A stretch of 46,535 nt of DNA from Ophioceras dolichostomum (taxonomy: Eukaryota; Ascomycota; Sordariomycetes; Magnaporthales; Ophioceraceae). This document shows, piece by piece, positions 34,054-42,843 of this stretch. Location of the stretch: assembly GCA_003049485.1 (NCBI GenBank), contig PYST01000263.1, forward strand, positions 1 through 46,535, written 5' to 3'. The notes below the pieces were generated by a model. That model was given only the letters and a program-made list of their open reading frames with translations. It was not told the DNA's origin and made no database searches. A program made the position numbers and the translations under genes. Position 1 is the first letter of the stretch, and each line of letters opens with the position of its first letter.

Positions 34054-36462
34054 ATGCACGGTCTCACTCGTTTCGCCCTTCTGGGCCTGGGCTCCGGTCT
34101 GGTAAAGGCTGTCCCGCACCACCCCCAATATGGCACGCAGACGGTCACCGTCACGGTCAGGGTCACCCCCTCTCAGTCCTGCCCGGCTCCGTCCACCTTG
34201 GTGTCCACCGTGACGGTTTACCCAACCGACTGCGGAATTCCATCCACTACCTCATCGTCTTCCTCGTCGTCCTCGTCGGTTAGCTCTTCGTCTTCTTCTT
34301 CCAGCTCAATCACGGAGACGTCGGCTACCATGCCGCTCTCTTCCACCTCGAGCTCGACCGTGGTCACCACGGGCACTTGGAACACCACTACCTGGACGTT
34401 CCCGACTTCGTACCATACCACCAAGCACACGACGGAGACGTCAGGCACCCTCCCCCACTCATCGAGCAGCAAGACCACGCCCACCAGCTCGGCTCCCACC
34501 AGCTCGGCTCTCACTACCACCCCCAAGAGCTCTACGTCCACTGAAACGGAGACCTCGGGTACCCTGCCTCACTCCTCGAGCACTGGGACTACGAGCTCAC
34601 ACCCGACGAGCTCGCACCCGACGAGTTCGTACCCAACGAGCTCACACTCCACGACCACCCCTGAGAGCTCTACGTCTACAACCAGCACTGAGACGTTGAC
34701 CTCGTCCACAAAGCTTGGGTCATCGAGCTCCAGCACCGCCAGCTCGTCGTCATCAACCGGAACCGTGAGCCACTGCACCGGCTACGGCTGCCCGCCTCCT
34801 CACTCGTGGCCCACGGGCACCGGAACGGGGACCTCGGGCTGGCCCACGACTAGCTCAGGGAACTACACCTGGACTCATCCTCATCCCACCACGAAGTCAT
34901 CATCAACGAGCGAGACCTCGGCGACGCTGCCGACCACCTCATCGTCCAGTTCGTCTGTAGACTCGACTTCATCTTCTGAGACCGAGACTTCGGCAACTCT
35001 GCCGACCTCCAAGTCGTCGTCGTCGTCATCCAGCTCGTATGTAGGCACCACGTCGTCGTCCACTGAAACGACTCCCACATCCACTCATAGCCACACCAGC
35101 TCCAGCAGCAGTGGTCCGTCGTCATCACCCAGCACCAGCGGCTCGTCCAAAACCGTCAAGACCACCAGCATCTCAACGGTCACCAAGTCCAGCACCTCTG
35201 AGACCTCGACCTCGTCCACCCACAGCCACACTTTGCCCACCTCGTCCTCGTCGTCCAGCACCGAGGTGGACTCCACGATCACGATCAGGACGACCATCAC
35301 CGACTACTCCACGACCTCGTCCGTGACCGAGACCAGCTCGGCCGAACCCACGGGCTCGTCTAGCAAGAGTAGCTCGTCAATTTCGTCGACCACCACAACC
35401 CCAGGCTACCCCACCCCGTCAACCTCAACCTCAACCTCTGCCCCTGCCTCCTCCTCCTCCTCCGCGTCTTCATCGTCGTCGACCACCACCGATATCGACA
35501 CGACCATCACCGTGACGAGCACCATGACCGGCACGGACACCGAGACCAGCTCGGCCAAGCCCACCAGTAGCAGCAGCGGTAGCTCTTCTTCAACTTCAAC
35601 TTCGGCCACGGGAACCACTATCACGGACTACACCTCGAGTTCGAGCTCGACCGCCGGCCCATCGTCATCACCATCTACGACCGAAGTTGGCAGCACCGTC
35701 ACCCTGACCTCGACATCCACCGGCACATGGACCTCCAGCAACGCGCAGAGCACCGTGACCATCACCTCCACCTCCACCGGAACCTGGACGTACGCGACGA
35801 GCAGCGCCAAGCCCACCAGCGGCTCCTCTTCGTCCTCCTCTTCGTCCTCGTCCTCACCCTCTTCGACTGAGACCGAGACCGAGACCGAGACCAGCAGCAC
35901 GGCCGCCACAACCGGCCCCACCGGCTCAACGACTTCGTCCACGACCTGCACAGCCGGCGGTCCGCACTCCTCCTCTCCGACAACCTACCACCACGGCACC
36001 ACTTCCTCCTCCTCTTCCTCTTCCGGGACAACAACATACACCTCCTCCGCCAAGCCAGCCTCTTCCAGCTCCGAGAGCAGCAGCACCTCCACTACCTCGT
36101 CCTCCACAACGACCATCTGGGGCGGCGGCGGCTACAGCTACAGCCACTCCTACCCCTCGTCTTCCTCTCCTACAACCTTTGAGACCTCCGCCACGGACCC
36201 AATCAGCGGCTCCAGCAGCGCTAGCAGCACCAGCGCCACTGGTACAGCGACCGCGACCACAACTGATGAGCCCGTCCCCACCACCACTACTTCTGAAACC
36301 AGCAGCAGCAGCGCCACAGTGACGCCTACTCCGACCCCGACCTTCCCGGGCGGCTACGGCTACGGCAACGCGTACCACCACTGGAAGGACGCGCACCACG
36401 GCGGCCGGGACGATCGGGACGATCGGCAGAAGCACCATAAGGGGAAGTGGTGGTTCTGGTGA
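34054..36462 (+). CDS. Ser/Thr-rich mucin-like secreted protein
   Basis: Probably a heavily O-glycosylated extracellular or cell-wall protein; no enzymatic domain seen. I start at 34054 because this ATG begins a signal peptide (MHGLTRFALLGLGSGLVKA) and follows a leader-like stretch; the frame is open upstream but lacks protein character. The product has 802 residues. After a short region with TVTVTVRVT and two cysteines (about 50-70), almost all of the sequence is Ser/Thr with recurring units such as ETSGTLPHSSS, ETSATLPTTSSS and TSTSTGTWT. A cysteine-containing island GYGCPPPHSWP occurs near residue 250. The C-terminus (about 760-802) differs sharply: Gly/Tyr then His, then DDRDDR and a basic end finishing WWFW. 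No GPI-anchor hydrophobic tail is present, so wall retention would need another mechanism. Confidence 0.82.
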   Translation: MHGLTRFALLGLGSGLVKAVPHHPQYGTQTVTVTVRVTPSQSCPAPSTLVSTVTVYPTDCGIPSTTSSSSSSSSSVSSSSSSSSSITETSATMPLSSTSSSTVVTTGTWNTTTWTFPTSYHTTKHTTETSGTLPHSSSSKTTPTSSAPTSSALTTTPKSSTSTETETSGTLPHSSSTGTTSSHPTSSHPTSSYPTSSHSTTTPESSTSTTSTETLTSSTKLGSSSSSTASSSSSTGTVSHCTGYGCPPPHSWPTGTGTGTSGWPTTSSGNYTWTHPHPTTKSSSTSETSATLPTTSSSSSSVDSTSSSETETSATLPTSKSSSSSSSSYVGTTSSSTETTPTSTHSHTSSSSSGPSSSPSTSGSSKTVKTTSISTVTKSSTSETSTSSTHSHTLPTSSSSSSTEVDSTITIRTTITDYSTTSSVTETSSAEPTGSSSKSSSSISSTTTTPGYPTPSTSTSTSAPASSSSSASSSSSTTTDIDTTITVTSTMTGTDTETSSAKPTSSSSGSSSSTSTSATGTTITDYTSSSSSTAGPSSSPSTTEVGSTVTLTSTSTGTWTSSNAQSTVTITSTSTGTWTYATSSAKPTSGSSSSSSSSSSSPSSTETETETETSSTAATTGPTGSTTSSTTCTAGGPHSSSPTTYHHGTTSSSSSSSGTTTYTSSAKPASSSSESSSTSTTSSSTTTIWGGGGYSYSHSYPSSSSPTTFETSATDPISGSSSASSTSATGTATATTTDEPVPTTTTSETSSSSATVTPTPTPTFPGGYGYGNAYHHWKDAHHGGRDDRDDRQKHHKGKWWFW
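34235..36330 (+). repeat. Low-complexity Ser/Thr repeat region (coding)
   Basis: Degenerate tandem units rich in TCG/TCC/AGC and ACC codons, including the repeated phrases ETSGTLPHSSS and TSTSTGTWT. Units differ by many third-position changes, so the repeat is maintained at protein rather than DNA level. Confidence 0.75.
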
Positions 36463-37614
36463 GCGGGGTATGAAGGCCTTTCCAAGGTAAATTGAAAGAA
36501 AGAGAGAGGAAATGAGAGATAGGAGAACGAGAGAAAGACAGAGGGGGGGCCAGAGAGACGTAGAGCGAGGTTGAGGCAGACGACGGATGCCTCTGGGGGA
36601 AGCGAGGGGCAGGAGGAGACGGGGAGGAGATAGAGAAGGCGGAGAGAAGATTGTTGAATGTGAAGTGAATGCGAGAGTGTATTGGGACCGGGGATTGATG
36701 AATGGGCTTGTTGGTTCGTCGGTTGGGTTGCAGCATGTGGTTGGATTTTCTGGACGGATGGAGATTTCATCTCCGTCATCTCCCTTTGTTCCTCAAACTC
36801 TTCTTTGGTACCTTTCGTGACACTCCTTTTGTATAATGCACTCGGCAGCAAGCAAGCAAGCAGTGCTTACGAAACGAAAGCCCCTCTTTTTATTACTACC
36901 CTTCTTAGTGCGCCGTGTTATTGAAGCTTTCAGTCAACAACATATTGCTGTTGCTTATTCGCTCCCTTCATCGGTTCGTCGTGAAAGCAAGCAAACCTTT
37001 CCTTTCTTTCCTTCTGCTAATTTTCCCAGTACCTAGTAGCCAGAAGTATCTTCGCCTTTTGTGCAATGCTATAATCAATGGAGCCGTCTACTGCAACAGT
37101 GTGCATTAGTTTCCAGAGAAGCACTTGTGGCGCTGGGTCAGAGCGCTTTCGCTGCAATCATCAGATGTACGAATAGGAGAAGGTTTATCATGCAACAAAC
37201 AACAAGCAAAGCAAAATCGACTTACACCAGGGTAGATACCTGGGTGTCTATCCCGATGTCTGCCTCTCCTAGTCTGGCATTAGTTGCGCGCCGCCTCCAG
37301 CAGTGCACAATGTACGTGAGGGGAATAGCTTCGATCGCCATCTTCCTCAATCTATCTAGTGCAGGATAGAAGTTTGTTTTTGTGTAGTTCGGAATTCTAA
37401 ATACCCTCCTCACAGCCAGTCTCGCAGCCAGTGGGAGCTCTTCTGAGCTCATGGAAATGGCGCATATCAACCTTGGACGCTCCCCCCTCCCTCCCGACGA
37501 AAGCCCCAAAGCTTTCTCTCTCTACTTCTCCTTCTCGGCTTTTATTCTCACATTTCCGTCTACCCGTATCTATCCTACTTATAATCAAGCAAGCTGAAAC
37601 GGAAACGTAAAACC
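36463..37614. other. Intergenic region between two secreted-protein genes
   Basis: Begins with an A/G-rich tract (about 36480-36680), the likely 3' UTR of the mucin-like gene. The rest has even composition, with the promoter of the next gene at the right. No gene recognised. Confidence 0.6.
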
Positions 37615-39056
37615 ATGATGAAGACGATGATGCTGGCCGCCATCTCTATTTTCCACCTCACCCTCCTCCTCCCCTTCTCGCCCCTCCCCTCCTTCGCAGA
37701 CGCCCACGTAGCCGCCTCCACCAGCGACCTCCCCTACACGCACATAGTGTGCAACCATGGCAGATACGCCCGATCCCACGGCCTACCCCTCCGCGGCGAC
37801 AGCGGCCAGCCGCTCCGCCTAGGCCCGTCCGTAGACATCCGCCATCTGAGCGCCCAAGCCTGCCGCCGCAAAGAAGGCCCCGGCCGCCTCGCGGACCGCC
37901 CGTACCGGTACCACAACTCGGCGCAGGCCTGCGTCTGGACGCGCGACGCCGACGACGGGGACGTCGACCTGCGGCTCTCGGCCGCGCACCCGAACGTCGG
38001 GCCGAAGCAGACGCCGCACTCCATGTCCGTCGCCGACTGCGCGGGGTACTTCGAGGCGCTTCTTCGGATGTGTCCTGGCGGGGGCACGCTTTGGACGCCG
38101 GGGAGGAGGGACGATGATGGTGGTTATGGCGGGGGGAGTTTGACCTTGGCGTGAGTGTTGTGGTTGTTGTGCTGCTGCTGGCCTCCTTCCTCTTCAGCGG
38201 GCGCTTTTGCTACCTCTTCTATCTGATGCCTGCGTGGCGAAAGCTGGAGGGCATGTCTTTCTCCTATCTCTGGGTGGACCATATAATCTAATATGCTGAT
38301 ATCTGTGTGTTTCCTTCGTGGTTCGGGTTTGGGCAGAGCATCGATCATTCCCGCAGGTCAATGCCACGAAAAATGGAACAACGATGCCTTTCTCCCCTCC
38401 TCCTCCTCCTCCTCCTCCTCCTCTTCTAGCTCTGACCCCGTCAGTGCCCCCGCCCCCGCCACCACCTACGAGCCCCCAAAGTGCCAAGAAAAGGACCACG
38501 GCAGCCGCCGCCTCGGCGGCGTGGATGTCACGCGCCTGACGAGCGGCGCGTGCGACCGGTTCTCGGCCCGCAGGTACAAGTGGGGCGAGTCGGAGCGGAT
38601 CTGCGTCCGGTCCAAGGACAAGGAGTGGAACACCATCGACGTCGAGCTCGTGATCGCCCACCCGGGCGTCGGGCCCCGGGGCTTCCCCGTCAGCATCGCG
38701 TGGCAGGACTGCGTGGACTGGTTCGAGGAGCTGCTGGACGCGTGCCGGAGGGGCGGGACGCTGGAGGTGAGGGGGCGGACGTTTTACGACTTTGGTCATG
38801 ATGTTAACATGGCGTGAGTGTTTTTTTTTTTGTGTTTTTCCTTCCCTTCGTATTCACTCCGTCCCTGCCCTGCTGGGCCCCTTCCGTGGTAGACGAGCAC
38901 TTCTTGGGTTGTACACACCTGATGCTGATAAATGCCAAACTTGGTTTGGTTGGCAGGGCATACCCTGTCGACCCGGGGCAGTGCACGAGAGAGGAGCCTT
39001 TTGGCGGCGGCGGCGCCAAGGTGGTCATGATAACGGAGGAGGATGAGGAGCTCTGA
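37615..39056 (+). CDS. Secreted protein with two tandem six-cysteine units (unknown family)
   Basis: Family not recognised. Exons are 37615-38150, 38337-38813 and 38957-39056, with introns of 186 and 143 nt; joined they encode 370 residues. Residues 1-30 form a hydrophobic signal peptide. Unit 1 has cysteines at 46, 83, 106, 142, 153 and 188; a 12-Ser linker follows (200-211). Unit 2 has cysteines at 228, 251, 268, 304, 315 and 347. The units align clearly: DVDLRLSAAHPNVGP / IDVELVIAHPGVGP, ADCAGYFEALL / QDCVDWFEELL, and GGGTL / RGGTL. Each unit carries a GTGAGT phase-2 intron splitting an Ala codon nine residues before its last cysteine (PAGQC / DPGQC). Six cysteines per unit would allow three disulfides each. 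An extracellular, possibly effector-like role is only inferred from secretion and cysteine content. Confidence 0.82.
38151..38336 (+). other. Intron 1 of the duplicated-unit gene (phase 2)
   Basis: Donor GTGAGT after GC, acceptor GGGCAG. Occupies the same place in unit 1 as intron 2 does in unit 2. An alternative AG at 38353 would shift the frame and lose the GQC motif. Confidence 0.8.
38814..38956 (+). other. Intron 2 of the duplicated-unit gene (phase 2)
   Basis: Donor GTGAGT after GC, acceptor TTGGCAG. Joins NMA to AYPVDPGQC. Positionally homologous to intron 1. Confidence 0.82.
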
Positions 39057-39101
39057 AGTTCAGGCCATAGGCTGAGACGCCTGCTCTAAGGATATATCGG
39101 T

Positions 39102-39107
39102 AATAAA
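39102..39107 (+). terminator. AATAAA-like polyadenylation element
   Basis: AATAAA 45 bp after the stop of the two-unit secreted protein, inside an 83-bp gap between convergent genes. The 3' UTRs of the two genes probably overlap here. Confidence 0.35.
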
Positions 39108-39139
39108 TAGAAGAAGCTGCCATTTCAATACTTCCGTAT

Positions 39140-41059
39140 TCACAGTCCTAGGCCGATAACATCTTGAGTCTCCTCTTCCCTTCCCTTCCCTCCTGTGTCA
39201 AACACCGGTGCATTCATGAGCTTTCCTACGTTAGCATAAAAGCACAGTTCGACGGACTGAGATCTCTGCGTTGCCTCCGCCCCCTCCGCCTCCCCTCGAG
39301 GAGTGCTGAATATGGCCGGGTTGGCGTCGGATGTGGTGTGAACCGTGTCGCTTGTCTGGCTCTGTGAGACTGCTTTGTATGTGACATCTGGAATTGTAAC
39401 TAGTGAGCCCTGAGGACTCACCGTCTCGTCCCAGGAGTCTAGGGTTTTTCCGGAGTCGAAATGCGCCAACAGATGAGTCGCGCGCGTGTGCCAATTCAGG
39501 AATGTGTCCCCGCAGAAGCCGCAGGTCCACTGCAACCTCAGGTTCGGGGTACCCGAGTACCAGCTCGACGCGAGGCCGCTGGCATTGTCGTGGACCGGCA
39601 TGTGCGTGTCTCTTATGTGCCGGACAAGATGCTCCTTGCGCCAGAACGTCCGCTCCTCCTCGGGCTTGTCCAAGCACTCTCTGATCCTGTGTCCACACTC
39701 GTCCGGGTGACTTTTCCCCGGGTTCACCGCGCGGCAGAATGCACAGGATTGAAGCCCGCGGGACAAGAGCGAGGGAAAGCGAAAGCCCCCTGCCATGCAA
39801 ACCCACCTGCCCAGCGGTTGGTGCATCGTCTCCTCGTGCCGCTTCCATGAGTTCCTCGAGACTTCTTTGTGGCAGAAGGTGCAGGGGATATGGTTCGCTA
39901 GTCTCGGAAGCCCATGGTCCTTGACCCTGCGAGTGGTAGTCCAGGCTTTTGGGTTGGGAAGGGGAAGGGGAGGGAGCCGCTTCCCCTTACGAGGCGGGCC
40001 CGATCTCCTGGTGCTCCGTCGAGACGCGGTGGATGCTCTGGAGCCGACGCTTCTGGCGCTGCCGGCGCTGCCGGCGCTCCCAGCACGGCTTCCAGCTCTA
40101 CTACCTCCACGACTACCTCCACGGTTGCCTCCACGACTGCCGGCTCGGGAAAATGCGTAGCTTAAGGCGTCCTCAGCCGGGGGCCGCCCGTCAGCTGCCT
40201 TAGCGAATGCCTGCTCAGAAAAGTCGGCAGGTGGTGGGTGCTCTGCCCGTAGCTCTCCTGATACTTCCCAGGTGTTGCTCGGCATTGACGACTGGTCCAG
40301 GTCCAGCAGCAGCGGCGGATCCACGAGCCCGTGCCGCCGCTGCCAGAGTGGCTGGGAGAGCATCTCGGGCTTAGCTGACGAGACCACTGGCGGAACACCC
40401 AAGTCGGCTTCGGAGGCGTTGGAGGACGAGGAGAGCCAGGCCTGGATGTCATCGCTCTCCTTCTCGCGGCTGCGGGCGTTGCTTAGCCAGGTGCTGACTT
40501 GTTTCACCATGAGACCGCATTTGGCGGCCAACGTGACTTTCTCGGCCTTCGTCGGGTATGGGTCGTGAGCATTGTTCTCAAGCCACTCCTCCAGAACTTC
40601 GACCGCGGCAAGCGAGAATCTCTTGCGGCTGAGTCGCTCTCGTCTCGTCTTAGCCTTTGTCCTCACCGTGTGTGGGAACTCGGGCGCCTTGACGGCCCCG
40701 GGAAGCGAAACTGGAGCCCCCGGAGCTCTCAACGCCTCTCCCATCTCAGGGGCCACAGCAACAGGGCTAGGGATGGTGTTGTCGAGGATGTCGAGGTCAA
40801 TAGGACTATCTGGTGAGGGCAGATTCTCATCAGAGGGTACTGACTGGCCGGAGATCCTTCCCACATCGTCCAGATCCCACTCAGTGACCCAAAGTGCAGA
40901 CTTTCCGCCGAGGGCGATCTCCTCCCGACCGTCACCAGGCGCGCTGGCACCCAGATCCGTGATTTGAAGAAACCCATCTGCACCTCCTGGGGTGTTGCTT
41001 TCGAACCAGTCCCAATCGGGGTCCCCGGCTTGGTACCCTATGGAAAGAGTGGTATCCAT
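39140..41059 (-). CDS. Homeobox (TALE/KN type) plus C2H2 zinc-finger transcription factor
   Basis: Nuclear DNA-binding regulator; target genes unknown. Taken as one exon, 639 residues. The N-terminal ~120 residues are acidic and Pro-rich. A homeodomain of KN type lies at about 140-205: RKRFSLAAVEVLEEWLENN, the TALE signature HDPYPTKAEK, and recognition helix VKQVSTWLSNARSRE, where the expected WFxN is WLSN. A Gly/Ser/Arg repeat linker (about 304-353) and a basic patch follow. Then come C2H2-type fingers CTFCHKEVSRNSWKRHEETMH (about 390), CAFCRAVN...HLVRHIRDTH (about 438-485) and CGFCGDTFLNWHTRATHLLAH (about 508-531). This domain pairing is known in filamentous fungi. A possible 52-nt intron (39370-39421, GTGAGT...GCAG) would change the C-terminal end; I left it unspliced because the read-through is more protein-like. 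Confidence 0.87.
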   Translation of the reverse strand: MDTTLSIGYQAGDPDWDWFESNTPGGADGFLQITDLGASAPGDGREEIALGGKSALWVTEWDLDDVGRISGQSVPSDENLPSPDSPIDLDILDNTIPSPVAVAPEMGEALRAPGAPVSLPGAVKAPEFPHTVRTKAKTRRERLSRKRFSLAAVEVLEEWLENNAHDPYPTKAEKVTLAAKCGLMVKQVSTWLSNARSREKESDDIQAWLSSSSNASEADLGVPPVVSSAKPEMLSQPLWQRRHGLVDPPLLLDLDQSSMPSNTWEVSGELRAEHPPPADFSEQAFAKAADGRPPAEDALSYAFSRAGSRGGNRGGSRGGSRAGSRAGSAGSAGSARSVGSRASTASRRSTRRSGPPRKGKRLPPLPLPNPKAWTTTRRVKDHGLPRLANHIPCTFCHKEVSRNSWKRHEETMHQPLGRWVCMAGGFRFPSLLSRGLQSCAFCRAVNPGKSHPDECGHRIRECLDKPEEERTFWRKEHLVRHIRDTHMPVHDNASGLASSWYSGTPNLRLQWTCGFCGDTFLNWHTRATHLLAHFDSGKTLDSWDETVSPQGSLVTIPDVTYKAVSQSQTSDTVHTTSDANPAIFSTPRGEAEGAEATQRSQSVELCFYANVGKLMNAPVFDTGGKGREEETQDVIGLGL

Positions 41060-41641
41060 GACTATGGAGAGAATATACAGAATTCAGCCTCTCAGGAGGG
41101 CACCTGGGCGTGTGGCTCCTCAGGTACCCTGAGTGGCTGGAAACGTATACGTGAAACGTAGAGGGAGAAAATCAAAGACAGGATGTTCCCGTATGTTGAA
41201 TTATGATAAAAGGAGGGAAAACTAAGTTTCATCCTTTTCGTTTGCCGCCCCCAGCGGATGTTCGATATGTAACAAGCCATTGATGATGAGGTGGGCGACG
41301 AGTTTCTTTGCGGCGGTCAGGCTGCATGCACCCGAGTTCCAGCTCTGATGAATTGGGCGACCACTCAATCGTGGCTGAGAGCTTGGTGCCAAAGGCGGGA
41401 CTGCTGGATATCTGAAACCAATCACGCAGCGCATAACGATGATGAGGATGTCGTACGGATAAAACCCCGAATTACAATTCATAAATCACGCTGCTTTAGG
41501 GGAGAAAAATAAGCAACTGGTAGTCTCTACGAGTGGTATGGCAGGTCAAACGGGCTGGTGTCCATTGCGAATGTTCTCGCTATTGAAAGAAAGGAAACGG
41601 TGCATAAACGGTCGGGTTGAACATGCCTTCATTTCCACCTG
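41060..41641. other. Intergenic region: TF promoter and clpP 3' flank
   Basis: 582 bp. No open frame with family resemblance; moderate AT content. Holds the transcription-factor promoter and the clpP 3' UTR. Confidence 0.6.
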
Positions 41642-42572
41642 TCACCTCTGATCGCCGCCTGTCGGATTCACGCCGGGACTGCCCTTTCCATCCTTACTTT
41701 CCCCGCCGTTGAGGCCGCTACTGCTGCTGTTGTTTCCAACGACCTCCCTCTTGTCGAGGATCTGGTCCACGATTCCCAGGTCGACGGCCTCCTGAGCGGT
41801 GAGGTACTTGTCGCGCTCCATCATCTCGTCGACATCGCTAGTCGCAAACTTCTCGTTCCCCGCAGCGCGGTTCAGGTGGCGGCGGACGATCTCGTTGAGC
41901 TGGGTGCGTATTCGGGCGATCTGGCTCGCGTAGATCAGGATGTCCGAGGCCTGGCCCTGGGTGCCGCCCAGCGGCTGGTGAATCATGATCTGGCTGTGAG
42001 GCAGGGAGTATCGCCTCCCGGGCTCGCCGCCAAGCAGGAGCACGGCGGCCATCGAGGCGGCGGAGCCGACGCACACGGTCGAGACGGGGCAGGAGATGTA
42101 GCTCATCGTGTCGTAGATGGCGAGCCCGGAGGACACCGAACCCCCGGGGCTGTTGATGTACATCGTTATGGGCTTATGCGCCGCATCGGACTCGAGCCAG
42201 AGCAGCTGCGCCACCACCGAGGCGGACACATTGTGATCGATCTGCCCGTTGAGGAGGATGATGCGCTCTTGGAGGAGCTTCGAGAAGATGTCGGCTGGCC
42301 GGCGCGTAGCGTGTCAATTGGAGGAGACATGGATCGAGCGACAAAGGGCAGGTGGGATAGATCTGTTACGGACAAGTTCGCCAGCCTCCAGTCTAGTGCT
42401 TCCTGTTAGAAAAATGTTTCTGTGGAGGGGGGGAGTACACAGCGCATACCGTCACTTCAGTGATGAAAGGGATTGGCACTCGGGAGATCGGGGACTGGTG
42501 GAACTGCCGAGATCGGCTGGCCGCCAAAGCTGCGCTTTGTAGGCCTCTCCAGCATGCCCTCTGGAGTCCCAT
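41642..42572 (-). CDS. clpP: Mitochondrial ATP-dependent Clp protease proteolytic subunit (ClpP)
   Basis: Serine peptidase of the mitochondrial matrix that works with a ClpX-type unfoldase. Exons are 42572-42450, a 19-nt microexon 42392-42374, and 42294-41642; joined they encode 264 residues. Residues 1-35 form an Arg/Ser/Ala-rich presequence (MGLQRACWRGLQSAALAA), then PIPFITEVT. The microexon supplies TGGWRT and the join continues SDIFSKLLQERIILLNG, the usual ClpP N-terminal block. Catalytic Ser128 lies in GSAASM, His153 in MIHQPLGG, and Asp209 in MERDKYLTAQEA; relative to E. coli ClpP the His-Asp interval has about 7 extra residues. The Ser/Gly-rich tail is typical of fungi. Introns are 57 and 79 nt; the second has an unusual GTCCGT donor. 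An in-frame ATG at 42716 could add 48 residues but lacks presequence character. Confidence 0.9.
42374..42392 (-). other. 19-nt microexon of clpP
   Basis: Flanked by acceptor CACTAG and donor GTCCGT. It encodes TGGWRT plus one nucleotide. Without it the frame of exon 1 (phase 0) cannot meet exon 3, which needs phase 1. Confidence 0.72.
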
Positions 42573-42842
42573 CTTGTCGGGCTGTCGAAAGGATTCGGGG
42601 CTGTCGCGAGGCGCGGGTTGCTCCGAGAGATCAAGTCGAGAATAGCCAGGACCGGACCGGAAGAGTGGGATGACGTTAATGCATTTGAGTAGCACGCGGA
42701 CCCACTCAAGCTCCAAGCTCCTGCGACGCGACTAGGCCTCCCAAAATTTTTGACAAAAAATCCTTGTCTCCTTTTTACCCACAGCAACAATTACCTTCAG
42801 AATGCTCCTTGCCCATACGCGAGGCAGACTGATGATCGCGTG
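42573..42842. promoter_or_regulatory. Shared divergent promoter, clpP / conserved mitochondrial gene
   Basis: 270 bp between start codons on opposite strands. Two probably mitochondrial genes are therefore driven from one short region, which suggests co-expression. No TATA box is evident. Confidence 0.45.
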
Positions 42843-42843
42843 A
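42802..42843 (+). CDS. Short upstream ORF (13 codons) overlapping the next start
   Basis: ATG at 42802 opens MLLAHTRGRLMIA and stops with TGA at 42841-42843; the last A is the first base of the main ATG (TGATG). A TTACCTTCAG word just before it could be an acceptor, so an upstream non-coding exon is possible. Whether it is translated cannot be told from sequence. Confidence 0.4.
   Translation: MLLAHTRGRLMIA

Noticed and set aside
34218..36438. Asp/Glu/Val-rich antisense frames over the Ser-rich gene
   Set aside because: Direct consequence of Ser/Thr codons read in reverse.
39370..39421. 52-nt intron in the homeobox/C2H2 gene
   Set aside because: Borders are good, but splicing yields an Arg-rich frameshifted tail that looks less protein-like than the read-through. 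Left unspliced but uncertain.
42573..42716. Upstream in-frame ATG (42716) as the ClpP start
   Set aside because: The added 48 residues contain acidic residues and lack presequence character, whereas MGLQRACWRGLQ at 42572 is presequence-like.
42750..42842. TTG-initiated extension of the conserved mitochondrial gene
   Set aside because: No ATG in this stretch in frame; the first in-frame ATG is 42843.
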